A DNA stretch of 64,000 bases, taken from contig NZ_JARHTP010000025.1 in assembly GCF_029223485.1 (NCBI RefSeq), forward strand, positions 106,184-170,183, read 5' to 3'. The notes under the pieces were generated by a model, which was given only the letters and a program-made list of their open reading frames with translations, made no database searches and was not told the origin of the DNA. The translations under genes and the position numbers were made by a program. Below are positions 51,835 to 60,337 of this stretch, one piece after another. Source of the stretch: Streptomyces coacervatus. GTDB lineage: Bacteria > Actinomycetota > Actinomycetes > Streptomycetales > Streptomycetaceae. Position 1 is the first letter of the stretch, and the number at the start of each line of letters is the position of its first letter.

Positions 51835-53565
51835 CTACACGTCCGCCCTGGCCGTCGCCAGCAACTCCTCCGCATGCGCCCGCGCGGTCTCCGAGTCCTC
51901 CTGGCCCGCGAGCATGCGGGACAGCTCCCGCACCCGTTCCTCGCCCTCGAGCACCTTCACGCCGGACCGTGTCACGGACCCGTCGTTCGTCTTCTCTACC
52001 AGCAACTGCCGGTCGGCGAAGGCGGCCACCTGCGGAAGGTGGGTCACGACCACGACCTGCGCGGTCTTCGCAAGCTTCGCCAGCCGCCGCCCGATCTCGA
52101 CCGCCGCCTTGCCGCCGACACCGGCGTCGACCTCGTCGAAGAGATACGTCGGCACGGGATCCGTCCCCGCGAACACGACCTCGACGGCGAGCATCACGCG
52201 CGACAGCTCACCGCCGGACGCCCCCTTGGCGATGGGCCGCGGCGGCGCCCCCGGATGCGGGGCCAGCAGCAGCTCGACCTCGTCGACGCCGGACGGCCCG
52301 TAGGCGACCGTACGCCCGCCGACCTCCACGCCCTCCGGGTCCTCGGTCTGCCGAATGTCGAACGACACGCGCGCGTGCGGCATCGCGAGCGAGGCGAGCT
52401 CCGCGGTCACGGCAGCGGCGAACCGCTCCGCCGCCTCCGCCCGCGCATCCGTCAACGCCTGCGCCAGCCCGCCCAGTTCGGTCCGCAATGCATCCCGCTC
52501 GGCGGTCAACTCGTCGATCCGGTCGTCGTCACTGTCCAGCTCGGTCAGCCGCGTCGCCCCCTGCTCGGCCCACGCCAGCACCGCGGCGACGTCCTCGCCG
52601 TACTTCCGCGTCAGCGCACCCAGCGCGGCCCGCCGTTCCTCAACAGCCGCCAGCCGCAGGGGATCCGCGTCCAGGTCGTCGGCGTACCCCGCCAGCTCCC
52701 CGGCAACATCGCCCAGCAGAATCCCGATCTCCCCGATCCGATCGGCCAGCGCGGCCAACGCGGGATCGTGCGACCGAACGGCGTCCAGCGCCCGCTGAGC
52801 CCCCGCGACAAGCGTGGCGGCGTCGATCCCCTCGGGGTCCTCCGGATTACCGGCAAGGGCGGCATGAGCGGCCGTGGCGGCGGACGACAAGGCCTCGGCA
52901 TGCCCGAGCCGCTCCGCCTCCTCCGCCAGCTCCACGTCCTCCCCGGCCCGCGGCTCCACACCGGCGATCTCGTCGAGCCCGTACCGCAGCATGTCGGCTT
53001 CCTGGGCCCGCTCACGCGCGCGCGTGACGATCTCCTCCAGCTCGACGGAGACGGCCCGCAGCCGCCGGTACGCCTCGCCGTACTTCGCCAGCGGCCCGGC
53101 GACGGCGTCACCCGCGTACCGATCGAGCGCCTGCCGCTGCCTGGACAGCTTCAGCAGCCCCTGCTGATCGGTCTGCCCGTGCACGGCCACGAGGTCGTCG
53201 GCAAGGTCGGCGAGCAACCCCACCGGCACGCTCCGCCCGCCCACATGCGCCCGCGACCGCCCCTCAGCGGAAACGGTACGGCTGATCAGCAGCGCCCCGT
53301 CGTCGAGCTCGGCCCCGGCCTCCTCGGCCCGTACGACGGCAGAGGCGCCCGCGGGAACGGCGATCCGCCCCTCCACGACCGCCTTCTCGGCCCCGATCCG
53401 CACGAGCGCCGGGTCCGCCCGACCGCCCAGCAACAGCCCGAGGCTGGTGACCACCATGGTCTTGCCCGCACCCGTCTCACCGGTGACGGCAGTGAACCCG
53501 GGCGACAGCTCGACGACCGCATCGTCGATGACTCCGAGCGACCGTATCCGCATCTCCTCCAACAC
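51835..53565 (-). CDS. recN: DNA repair ATPase RecN
   Basis: A 576-residue SMC-like protein acting in double-strand-break repair. Walker A GETGAGKTMVV lies near residue 27, two long coiled-coil arms follow (about 170-370), and the C-terminal half has the ABC signature ASGGELSRVML near 440 with Walker B TYLFDEVDAG near 465. GTG 53565 gives the usual MLEEMRIRSLGVIDDA start; ATG 53553 abuts GGAGGAG and is less likely. It heads the recN-nadK-tlyA string, read leftward. Confidence 0.96.
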   Translation of the reverse strand: MLEEMRIRSLGVIDDAVVELSPGFTAVTGETGAGKTMVVTSLGLLLGGRADPALVRIGAEKAVVEGRIAVPAGASAVVRAEEAGAELDDGALLISRTVSAEGRSRAHVGGRSVPVGLLADLADDLVAVHGQTDQQGLLKLSRQRQALDRYAGDAVAGPLAKYGEAYRRLRAVSVELEEIVTRARERAQEADMLRYGLDEIAGVEPRAGEDVELAEEAERLGHAEALSSAATAAHAALAGNPEDPEGIDAATLVAGAQRALDAVRSHDPALAALADRIGEIGILLGDVAGELAGYADDLDADPLRLAAVEERRAALGALTRKYGEDVAAVLAWAEQGATRLTELDSDDDRIDELTAERDALRTELGGLAQALTDARAEAAERFAAAVTAELASLAMPHARVSFDIRQTEDPEGVEVGGRTVAYGPSGVDEVELLLAPHPGAPPRPIAKGASGGELSRVMLAVEVVFAGTDPVPTYLFDEVDAGVGGKAAVEIGRRLAKLAKTAQVVVVTHLPQVAAFADRQLLVEKTNDGSVTRSGVKVLEGEERVRELSRMLAGQEDSETARAHAEELLATARADV

Positions 53566-53675
53566 GAACACGACCTTACGAGGTCGAGGGCGCCGAGTGC
53601 GACGCCCCCCGTCTCGGTTGTGTGAAGGTGCAGGTGACGAATGCACATCGACAGCACATTGTCACTCGGCCGAGT

Positions 53676-53725
53676 GCAACACCCTCAGGGGCGCGGGGAA
53701 CTGCGCGACAAGCCACAACGAACCC
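53676..53725. repeat. Dispersed Streptomyces intergenic repeat, short copy
   Basis: AGGGGCGCGGGGAACTGCGC (53687-53706) followed by GACAAGCCACAACG is nearly identical to the copy at 1410-1440. It lies in the gap between the recN start and the nadK stop. Confidence 0.75.
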
Positions 53726-53756
53726 GCACGCGCCGACGATCCTCCCGCCCCGAGCT

Positions 53757-54662
53757 CTAGTGCGGAGCCCCCCGCCACCCAGAAACCGGCAACGCAAACT
53801 TCGCCACAAGCCGATCGGTAAATGACGCATGGTGCAGTCGGGCAAGCCGCACCGGCACAGCCCCCCGCCGCACCTCAACCCTGGCCCCCGGCGGCAACTC
53901 CACCGTCCGCCGCCCGTCACACCACAAAACCCCCGGCGGAATATGAGGCAGCACCTCAACCGCCAGCACCGAATCCGGCGACGTGACCAGCGGCTTCGCA
54001 AACAGCGCGTGCGCCGAAATCGGCACCATCAACAGCGCCTCGACCTCCGGCCACACCACAGGCCCACCCGCGGAGAACGCATAAGCGGTCGACCCCGTCG
54101 GAGTGGACAGCACAATCCCGTCACACCCGAACCCCGTAACCGGCCGCCCGTCGATCTCCAGCACGACTTCCAACAGCTTCTCGGCACCGGCCTTCTGCAC
54201 CGCCGCCTCGTTCAGCGCCCAGTCCGTATGCACGATGTTCCCGTTCTGATGAACGACGACATCGACGGTCATCCGCTCCTCGACCTCGTACGCCTTCGTC
54301 ACCACCCGGTCGACGACCTTGTCGAGATCGTCCCGCTCGGCCTCGGCGAGGAACCCGACCCGCCCGAGGTTGACGCCGAGCATCGGCACCCCGGACGCCC
54401 GGGCGAACTCGGCGCCGCGCAGCAGCGTCCCGTCACCGCCCAGCACGATGAGCAGCTCGCACCCGTCGAGACACTGCGGAGTGGCCTCCTTGACCAGCTC
54501 CACCTCTTCGGGCAGCGGGAGATCGGCGGCCTCGTACTCCAGCACCCGCACGCCGATGCCCTCACGCAGCAGCCCCTTCACCACCAGCTCGGCGCTGCGG
54601 ATGGCCGCAGGCCGCCCGGTGTGGGCGAGCAGGAAAACAGTACGAGCTCGGTTCTGTGTCAA
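53757..54662 (-). CDS. nadK: NAD kinase
   Basis: A 301-residue ATP-dependent NAD kinase producing NADP. The catalytic GGDGT motif (IVLGGDGTLLRG near residue 75), the NE motif in DWALNEAAV near 148 and the Gly-rich GFGCDGIVLSTPTGSTAYAF near 177 are intact. The start is the rare TTG at 54662: GGAGGGG lies 5 nt upstream and the codon overlaps the tlyA stop as TTGA, which supports it over later starts. Confidence 0.96.
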   Translation of the reverse strand: MTQNRARTVFLLAHTGRPAAIRSAELVVKGLLREGIGVRVLEYEAADLPLPEEVELVKEATPQCLDGCELLIVLGGDGTLLRGAEFARASGVPMLGVNLGRVGFLAEAERDDLDKVVDRVVTKAYEVEERMTVDVVVHQNGNIVHTDWALNEAAVQKAGAEKLLEVVLEIDGRPVTGFGCDGIVLSTPTGSTAYAFSAGGPVVWPEVEALLMVPISAHALFAKPLVTSPDSVLAVEVLPHIPPGVLWCDGRRTVELPPGARVEVRRGAVPVRLARLHHASFTDRLVAKFALPVSGWRGAPH

Positions 54663-55474
54663 CGCGGCCCCTCCGCCACTGCACGGTCAACGTCGGCCGG
54701 GTCCAGTTCGGGTGCCCCGGTCCGCAGCCACAGAAAGTACTCGACATTCCCGGATGGTCCGGGCAACGGACTGGCGGTGACACCCTTCACCCCGAGCCCG
54801 AGTTCCCACGCCTTGTGGGCCACGCCCCGCACGGCCTCAGCGCGCAGCTGCGTGCTCCGTACGACTCCCCCGCTGCCCAGCCGTTCCTTCCCCACCTCGA
54901 ACTGCGGCTTGACCATCATCACCAGGTCGGCGTCCGGCTTCACACACCGCACCAGGGCGGGCAGCACCAGCCCGAGCGGGATGAAGGACAGATCCCCCAC
55001 GACAAGATCCACAGGCTCACCATCGATCTCTTCAAGCGTCAACTCGCGTACGTTCGTACGGTCCTTGACGGTGACGCGTTCATCGCTCTGAAGAGTCCAG
55101 GCAAGTTGTCCGTATCCGACGTCGACGGCGACGACGTGCGCCGCCCCCGCTCGCAGCAGGACGTCGGTGAAGCCGCCGGTCGACGCGCCGGCGTCGAGCG
55201 CCCGCCGCCCCTCGACCACCAACCCCTGCGGTACGAACGCCTGCAGCGCGCCCGCGAGCTTGTGCCCACCCCGGGACACGTACTCGGGATCGCTGTCGTC
55301 GGTCGTGACGACGATCGCCGCCGCGGTCTCCACCTGCGTGGCGGGCTTGGTCGCGACGGTCTTGCCGACGGTGACCCGCCCGGCCGCGATCAGCTGGCTG
55401 GCGTGCTCACGCGAGCGCGCAAGCTTCCGGCGGACCAGCTCCGCGTCCAGACGGCGGCGTGCGACTCCTGCCAC
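54659..55474 (-). CDS. tlyA: TlyA-family rRNA 2'-O-methyltransferase
   Basis: A 271-residue enzyme of the TlyA family, which methylates cytidines in 16S and 23S rRNA and makes ribosomes sensitive to capreomycin. An N-terminal S4 domain (RRRLDAELVRRKLARSREHA) binds RNA. The FtsJ-like domain has SAM-binding ALDAGASTGGFTDVLL near 90, then DVGYGQL, DLSFIPL and KPQFEVG, giving the K-D-K-type catalytic residues. GTG 55474 is chosen because GGAG lies 10 nt upstream and the conserved sequence begins there. Confidence 0.95.
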   Translation of the reverse strand: MAGVARRRLDAELVRRKLARSREHASQLIAAGRVTVGKTVATKPATQVETAAAIVVTTDDSDPEYVSRGGHKLAGALQAFVPQGLVVEGRRALDAGASTGGFTDVLLRAGAAHVVAVDVGYGQLAWTLQSDERVTVKDRTNVRELTLEEIDGEPVDLVVGDLSFIPLGLVLPALVRCVKPDADLVMMVKPQFEVGKERLGSGGVVRSTQLRAEAVRGVAHKAWELGLGVKGVTASPLPGPSGNVEYFLWLRTGAPELDPADVDRAVAEGPR

Positions 55475-55481
55475 GTTCGGT

Positions 55482-55817
55482 TCAGCTCCTATTGCCATAC
55501 GAGGGTGAAGGCGCCCTCTGGTCATACGACGGTGAGGGCGCCGGGGGTCCCGGGCGGGAGTCGAGCGCGGTCAGCGCGTCGCGCAGCCCCCGGTGTACAT
55601 CCTCGTACACCTCGAGGTGTCCGTCGGTGGCGAGGTGATCGGCGTCACCGAGGCGCTCCAGCTGGGCGTCCACGTCGGCGTTGCCGGTCGGAGTACGGTC
55701 CACATTCAGCGGCGCGGGGGCGGCAGGGTCGTACCCGGATTCCTGCTCGGGCGCGTGCTCGGGTTCGACTTCGGCCGTTTCGTCCCCCACCGTGGCCTCG
55801 GGCACAGAGTCGCTCAT
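55482..55817 (-). CDS. Small acidic protein of unknown function
   Basis: A 111-residue acidic protein ending 7 nt before tlyA in the same direction. The first 45 residues are Glu/Pro-rich and probably disordered; the middle (NADVDAQLERLGDADHLATD, GHLEVYEDVHRGLRDALTAL) is helical and looks conserved, and the tail repeats PSPSY twice. Similar proteins precede tlyA in other Streptomyces as far as I recall. Likely co-transcribed with tlyA and nadK. Function unknown. Confidence 0.75.
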   Translation of the reverse strand: MSDSVPEATVGDETAEVEPEHAPEQESGYDPAAPAPLNVDRTPTGNADVDAQLERLGDADHLATDGHLEVYEDVHRGLRDALTALDSRPGPPAPSPSYDQRAPSPSYGNRS

Positions 55818-55845
55818 GCCCAGACGCTACCCCGAACCGCTGGGG

Positions 55846-55851
55846 TACCGT
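55846..55851 (+). promoter_or_regulatory. Possible leaderless -10 element
   Basis: TACCGT ends 8 nt before the ATG at 55860; no ribosome-binding site or good -35 is seen. Confidence 0.3.
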
Positions 55852-55859
55852 CGATCGCG

Positions 55860-56207
55860 ATGGCCACGATCGAGGAGTGCCGCGCCGCACTCGAAAAGCT
55901 CTCGGACAACATGCAGACCGCCGAAGGGGACGTCCGCACGGCCGCGGCCCTGGACCGCTCGGTGAGCTGCCGGATCACCGACCTCGACATCACGTTCGTC
56001 GGCAGGATGACGGGCGGCCGGATCGTCGTGCACGACACGATCCAGGGCCCTCCGCAGGAGAAGGCCCAGATCAGACTGACCATGAAGGGCGACGACCTGG
56101 TGGCGATGGTCAACGGCGAACTGAACTTCGCCAAGGCCTGGGGCTCGGGCCGGGTCAAGCTGGAGGCCGGCCTGCGCGACCTGTTCCAGCTCAGGAAGCT
56201 TCTGTAG
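55860..56207 (+). CDS. SCP2 sterol-carrier-domain protein
   Basis: A 115-residue protein that is essentially one SCP2 lipid-binding domain. Typical are the strand-rich middle VSCRITDLDITFVGRMTGG and the helix-strand ending DLVAMVNGELNFAKAWGSGR, LEAGLRDLFQLRKLL. Such proteins bind fatty acyl or sterol-like lipids. The ATG at 55860 has no ribosome-binding site but a -10-like element 8 nt upstream, suggesting leaderless expression. Its end overlaps the convergent FecE-type ATPase gene by 17 bp. Confidence 0.85.
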   Translation: MATIEECRAALEKLSDNMQTAEGDVRTAAALDRSVSCRITDLDITFVGRMTGGRIVVHDTIQGPPQEKAQIRLTMKGDDLVAMVNGELNFAKAWGSGRVKLEAGLRDLFQLRKLL

Positions 56208-57057
56208 CCGCCACCCGCGCGCGTGCTTTCCGCGCCGCCGGCACCACCAGCGGTGTCCCCGTCTCCGGGTCGTCGATGACCTGGCAGCGCAGCCCGAAGA
56301 CCTCCTCGACCAGTTCGGCCGTGACGATGTCGTTCGGCGCGCCCTCGGCGACGATCCGCCCGTCGCGCAGCGCGATGAGATGGGTGGCATACCGGGCGGC
56401 GTGGTTGAGGTCGTGGAGCACGGCGACGAGCGTGCGGCCCTGCTCCTCGTGCAGTTCGGCGCACAGGTCGAGGACATCGATCTGGTGCTGGATGTCCAGG
56501 TATGTCGTCGGTTCGTCGAGGAGCAGCAGCGGGGTCTGCTGGGCGAGCGCCATGGCGATCCACACGCGTTGCCGCTGACCGCCCGACAATTCATCGACAT
56601 AGCGATCGGCGAGTTCGGCGACCCCGGTCTGCGCCATCGACTCCTGTACGACCCGCTCGTCCTCGGCCGACCACTGGCGCAGGATGCCCTGGTGCGGGTA
56701 GCGGCCGCGGCCCACCAGGTCGGCGACGGTGATGCCGTCGGGCGCGATCGACGACTGCGGCAGCAGGCCCAGTGTCCGCGCGACCTTCTTCGCCGGCATC
56801 GACTGGATGACCTGCCCGTCCAGCAGCACCCGGCCCCGGCTCGGCTTCAGCATCCGTGACAGAGCCCGCAGCAGCGTGGACTTGCCGCACGCGTTCGGGC
56901 CGACGATCACGGTGAACGAGTTGTCGGGGATCTCCACCGAGAGCTGCTCGGCGATGACCCGCTGGTCGTAGGCGAGGGTGACGTCCTCGGCGGACAGGCG
57001 GTTCACAGTGCTCCTTTGGTGGTTCAGCCCGCTGTTGGTGGCGCCGTCGGCGCTCAT
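56191..57057 (-). CDS. FecE/FepC-type ABC ATPase for iron-siderophore import
   Basis: A 288-residue ATPase of the iron-complex importer class: Walker A GPNACGKST near residue 54, signature LSGGQRQRVWIAMALAQQ near 155, Walker B LLLLDEPTTYLDIQHQID and H-loop VLHDLNHAARYA. All catalytic residues are present. Its ATG overlaps the permease stop as ATGA. It is the third gene of an operon with two permeases under an iron box. Confidence 0.94.
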   Translation of the reverse strand: MSADGATNSGLNHQRSTVNRLSAEDVTLAYDQRVIAEQLSVEIPDNSFTVIVGPNACGKSTLLRALSRMLKPSRGRVLLDGQVIQSMPAKKVARTLGLLPQSSIAPDGITVADLVGRGRYPHQGILRQWSAEDERVVQESMAQTGVAELADRYVDELSGGQRQRVWIAMALAQQTPLLLLDEPTTYLDIQHQIDVLDLCAELHEEQGRTLVAVLHDLNHAARYATHLIALRDGRIVAEGAPNDIVTAELVEEVFGLRCQVIDDPETGTPLVVPAARKARARVAATEAS

Positions 57058-58091
57058 ATCCGGCCCGCCCTGCGCTCGGTGACCAGCAGCCACAGCAGAT
57101 AGACACCGCCGAGGACTCCGGTGACCACGCCCACGGGCAGCTGGTCGGCGCCGAAGGCCCGCTGCGAGATCCAGTCGGCGGTGACCAGCAGGGCGGCGCC
57201 CATGCACAGGGACGACAGCAGGTTGGGGCCGGGCGAGCGGGTCAGTCGGCGGGCGAGCTGCGGCGCGGTGAGCGCCACGAAGCTGACGGGCCCTGCGGCC
57301 GCGGTGGCGGTCGCGGTGAGCAGCACGGCGGCCACCATCAGCAGCGCCCGTACGCGCTCCACCCGCACCCCGAGGGCGTTGGAGACGTCGTCGCCCATCT
57401 CCATCATCCGCAGCCCGCGCGCATTGGCGAGGACCAGCGGTACGAGTACGGCGCACAGCCCGAGCAGCGGCCAGACCTGCTCCCAGTCGCGGCCGCTGAG
57501 GGACCCGGTCATCCAGACGACCGCGCGGGCGGCGTCGACGATGTCGGAGACGGTGAGCAGATAGCCGTTGACCGCCGTGACGATCGCGGAGACGCCGATA
57601 CCGACCAGGACCAGTCGATAACCGTGCACGCCCCGCTTCCAGGCGAGCAGATAGATGGCAAGCCCGGTCGCCAGACCGCCCACGAGCGCGCCCATGGTGA
57701 CCTGGGCCGCGCTCCCGGAGAACAGCACGATCATCACGAGCGCCCCGGCCGTCGCGCCCTGCCCGAGGCCGAGCACGTCCGGGCTGCCCAGCGGATTGCG
57801 GGTGACGGCCTGGAACAGGGCGCCGCCGAGGCCGAGCGAGGCGCCGACCAGCAGTCCGACCAGGACGCGCGGCAGCCGCAGCTCGTTGACGATGAACTCC
57901 TGTCCCGCGTTTCCGTTCCCGGCCAGGGTCTTCAGCACATCGCCGGCCGAGATCGGGAAGTCGCCGGTGCCGATCAGCAGGACACTCGCGGCGAGCGCGG
58001 CGAGCAGCAACAGGACGACTACGGTGACGGCCCGGACGTCCAGGCGCACGGAGAGCCCGCCCGGCGTCCTCATCACACGGTTGCTCTTCAC
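57054..58091 (-). CDS. FecCD-type permease (second)
   Basis: A 345-residue permease of the iron-complex (FecCD/BtuC) family with about nine helices. Conserved stretches are LRLPRVLVGLLVGASLGLGG near residue 75, FQAVTRNPLGSPDVLGLGQG and MGDDVSNALGVRVERVR near 225, where the cytoplasmic helix contacts the ATPase. GTG 58091 overlaps the first permease stop as GTGA. It forms a heterodimer with that permease. Confidence 0.93.
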   Translation of the reverse strand: MKSNRVMRTPGGLSVRLDVRAVTVVVLLLLAALAASVLLIGTGDFPISAGDVLKTLAGNGNAGQEFIVNELRLPRVLVGLLVGASLGLGGALFQAVTRNPLGSPDVLGLGQGATAGALVMIVLFSGSAAQVTMGALVGGLATGLAIYLLAWKRGVHGYRLVLVGIGVSAIVTAVNGYLLTVSDIVDAARAVVWMTGSLSGRDWEQVWPLLGLCAVLVPLVLANARGLRMMEMGDDVSNALGVRVERVRALLMVAAVLLTATATAAAGPVSFVALTAPQLARRLTRSPGPNLLSSLCMGAALLVTADWISQRAFGADQLPVGVVTGVLGGVYLLWLLVTERRAGRI

Positions 58092-59131
58092 AGCTGCGCC
58101 GTCCTGCCCCGTCGTACCAGAAAGATGAAGACCGGGCCGCCGATGATCGCGGTGATGATGCCGACCTGAAGCTCCGAAGGACGGGCGACGACGCGGCCGA
58201 TGACATCGGCGCCGAGCAGCAGCGCGGGCGACAGGATCGTGGCGTACGGCAGGATCCAGCGCAGGTCGGGCCCGGTGAAGGACCGTACGACGTGCGGGAC
58301 CATCAGCCCGACGAACGCGATCGGCCCACAGGCGGCGGTCGCCGCCCCGCACAGCACGACGGCGGCGAGCATGGACAGGGCCCGGGTCCGGTTCAGGTTG
58401 GCGCCGAGGGCCTTGGCGGTGTCGTCGCCCATGGCCACGGCGTTCAGCGGCCGGGCGAGCCCGAGGGCGAGGACCGTGCCGACCGCGAGGAACGGCAGCA
58501 CCTGCAGGATGGTCGAGTCGGTCGCCGAGGAGAGCGAACCGACCGTCCAGAAGCGCATCTTGTTGAGCGCCGCATCGTCCGTGATCATCACGGCCTGCAG
58601 ATAGCCGTACAGCGCGGCGCTGATGGCGGTACCGGCGAGCGCAAGCCGCACCGGCGTCGCGCCCCGGCTGCCGCCGAGGAACCAGACCAGCGCCCCGACG
58701 GCTGCCGCCCCGAAAAAGGCGAACCAGACATAGCCGTCGAGGCTCGTGACACCGAAGTACGTCATGGCCGTGACGACCGCGGCCGACGCACCCGCGTTGA
58801 TACCGAGCAGTCCGGGGTCGGCCAGCGGATTGCGAGTGAGCGCCTGCAGCACCGCCCCGGACAGACCGAGCGCCGCACCGGCGAGCAGTCCCAGAACGGT
58901 CCGTGACAGCCGCTCGTCGACCACGACGTCTCCGTACGTCCCCGTGTCCTGGAACAGCCCGTGCCAGACCTGCTCCAGGGACAGCTCTTTGGCGCCGATC
59001 GCGATGCTCGCCAGCGCGACGAGCACCAGCACGGCGACGGAGACGAGGAGCCCAAAGGCCCGTATCGCCCGGCGGGTTGGGGGCGCGGGGGCGGTCTCCG
59101 CGCGCGGTTCGGGAGGACTGTCGACCAACAC
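58088..59131 (-). CDS. FecCD-type permease (first)
   Basis: A 347-residue permease paralogous to the next gene: RLSRTVLGLLAGAALGLSGA near residue 74, LQALTRNPLADPGLLGINAG, MGDDTAKALGANLNRTRALS near 230 and VGLMVPHVVRSFTGPDLRWI. The GTG at 59131 lies 4 bp from a DmdR/IdeR-like iron box and has no separate ribosome-binding site, so the transcript is short or leaderless. No substrate-binding lipoprotein gene is nearby, so the importer must use one encoded elsewhere. Confidence 0.92.
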   Translation of the reverse strand: MLVDSPPEPRAETAPAPPTRRAIRAFGLLVSVAVLVLVALASIAIGAKELSLEQVWHGLFQDTGTYGDVVVDERLSRTVLGLLAGAALGLSGAVLQALTRNPLADPGLLGINAGASAAVVTAMTYFGVTSLDGYVWFAFFGAAAVGALVWFLGGSRGATPVRLALAGTAISAALYGYLQAVMITDDAALNKMRFWTVGSLSSATDSTILQVLPFLAVGTVLALGLARPLNAVAMGDDTAKALGANLNRTRALSMLAAVVLCGAATAACGPIAFVGLMVPHVVRSFTGPDLRWILPYATILSPALLLGADVIGRVVARPSELQVGIITAIIGGPVFIFLVRRGRTAQL

Positions 59132-59135
59132 GAGG

Positions 59136-59154
59136 TTAGGTTAGCCTACCCTCG
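59136..59154 (-). promoter_or_regulatory. DmdR/IdeR-type iron box
   Basis: TTAGGTTAGCCTACCCTCG matches the 19-bp DtxR/IdeR/DmdR1 consensus TTAGGTTAGGCTAACCTAA at about 14-15 of 19 positions. It lies directly upstream of the first permease start and overlaps the -10 candidates TAGGCT and TAACCT, so iron-dependent repression is expected. Confidence 0.75.
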
Positions 59155-59236
59155 CATCAACCCTCGATTCCTGGTCGCGACGGCCGGGCGACCAAGCAGG
59201 TGCCCCCGTCCACCGCCCGCCCTGTGCGTCGTCGGC

Positions 59237-60265
59237 TCACAACTCCAATCGGGCCAGCGCCTTCCCCGCATCCAGCTCGCACACGCCCTCGCCGGCCGCC
59301 GTCCAGGCCGCGGCGCACAGCGCCCGCAGTCCGTCCAAGGCCTCGCCCTCGCCGTCCAGTTCAAGCCGGTCCGCACCCGCCGTGGCCGTCCAGCCGCCGC
59401 ACCGGAAGCCGTCCCCTGCCTCGGTGACCTCCGGCTGTCCCGTGAGCAGCCCCCGCAGATCCGCGTCGACGTACGTCGGCCGATGCTGCGGCGGCGCGGC
59501 GAGCAGCTGCGCGCCGTCGGTGACGCCGGTCAGGACGAGCAGCGAGTCGACCTCCCCGTTGAACGCGCCCTCGATGTCCGTGTCCAGCCGGTCCCCGACC
59601 ACCAACGGCCGCTCGGCGCCGGTCCGCAGGATCGTCTCGCGGTGCATGGGCGGCAACGGCTTGCCCGCGACCTGCGGTTCGCCGCCGGTCGCTATCCGCA
59701 CGACCTCCACCGCGGCCCCGTTCCCCGGCGCGATCCCGCGTGCACTCGGAATCGTCAGGTCGGTATTGGACGCGTACCAGGGCACCCCACGCGCAATCGC
59801 GTAGCAGGCCTCGGCAAACCGCCCCCAGGGCAACTCGGGCCCGCCGTAACCCTGCACGACCGCCGCCGGACCGTCCTCCGCCGACTCGACGGGCACAAGC
59901 CCCCGCTCCCGCAGCGCGACCCGCAGCCCCTCCCCACCGATCACCAGCACCCGCGCCCCCGCCGGAACCTGCTCGCTGATCAGCCGCGCGACCGCCTGCG
60001 CGGAGGTGATGACGTCATCGGCCTCGGTCGGTATCCCCAGCTCGGTCAGATGGTCCGCCACCGTGTCCGGCGTGCGCAGCGCGTTGTTGGTGACGTACGC
60101 GAGATGCATCCCGCCCGCACGGGCAGTGGCCAACGACTCGACCGCGTACGCAATGGCGTTCCCGCCCGCGTACACGACACCGTCCAAGTCGAGCAGCGCC
60201 GTGTCGTACGCCTCGCTCAGGGCCTGGCCACTGCCCTCGGGCCTCGTCCTGACGCTCTGGCTCAT
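59237..60265 (-). CDS. HAD-IIA family phosphatase (NagD-like)
   Basis: A 342-residue HAD hydrolase of class IIA (phosphoglycolate/4-nitrophenyl phosphatase-like). The nucleophile motif LLDLDGVVYAGG lies near residue 26, VTNNALRTPDTV near 58 gives motif II, and VVGDRLDTDIEGAFNG near 222 the metal-binding motif IV. A C-terminal extension of about 60 residues follows the HAD core. ATG 60265 is preferred over the earlier in-frame ATG at 60304, with GAGGAG upstream. It is divergent from the DUF1015 gene. Confidence 0.9.
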   Translation of the reverse strand: MSQSVRTRPEGSGQALSEAYDTALLDLDGVVYAGGNAIAYAVESLATARAGGMHLAYVTNNALRTPDTVADHLTELGIPTEADDVITSAQAVARLISEQVPAGARVLVIGGEGLRVALRERGLVPVESAEDGPAAVVQGYGGPELPWGRFAEACYAIARGVPWYASNTDLTIPSARGIAPGNGAAVEVVRIATGGEPQVAGKPLPPMHRETILRTGAERPLVVGDRLDTDIEGAFNGEVDSLLVLTGVTDGAQLLAAPPQHRPTYVDADLRGLLTGQPEVTEAGDGFRCGGWTATAGADRLELDGEGEALDGLRALCAAAWTAAGEGVCELDAGKALARLEL

Positions 60266-60325
60266 TCCACATCGCTCCTCGTTCGACGGCTTTCCCCCGA
60301 TCATCCCTCACGCCACTGACACACG

Positions 60326-60331
60326 TACGAT
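60326..60331 (+). promoter_or_regulatory. -10 element of a leaderless promoter
   Basis: TACGAT ends 6 nt before the ATG at 60338; no ribosome-binding site. Confidence 0.45.
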
Positions 60332-60337
60332 GCCGGG

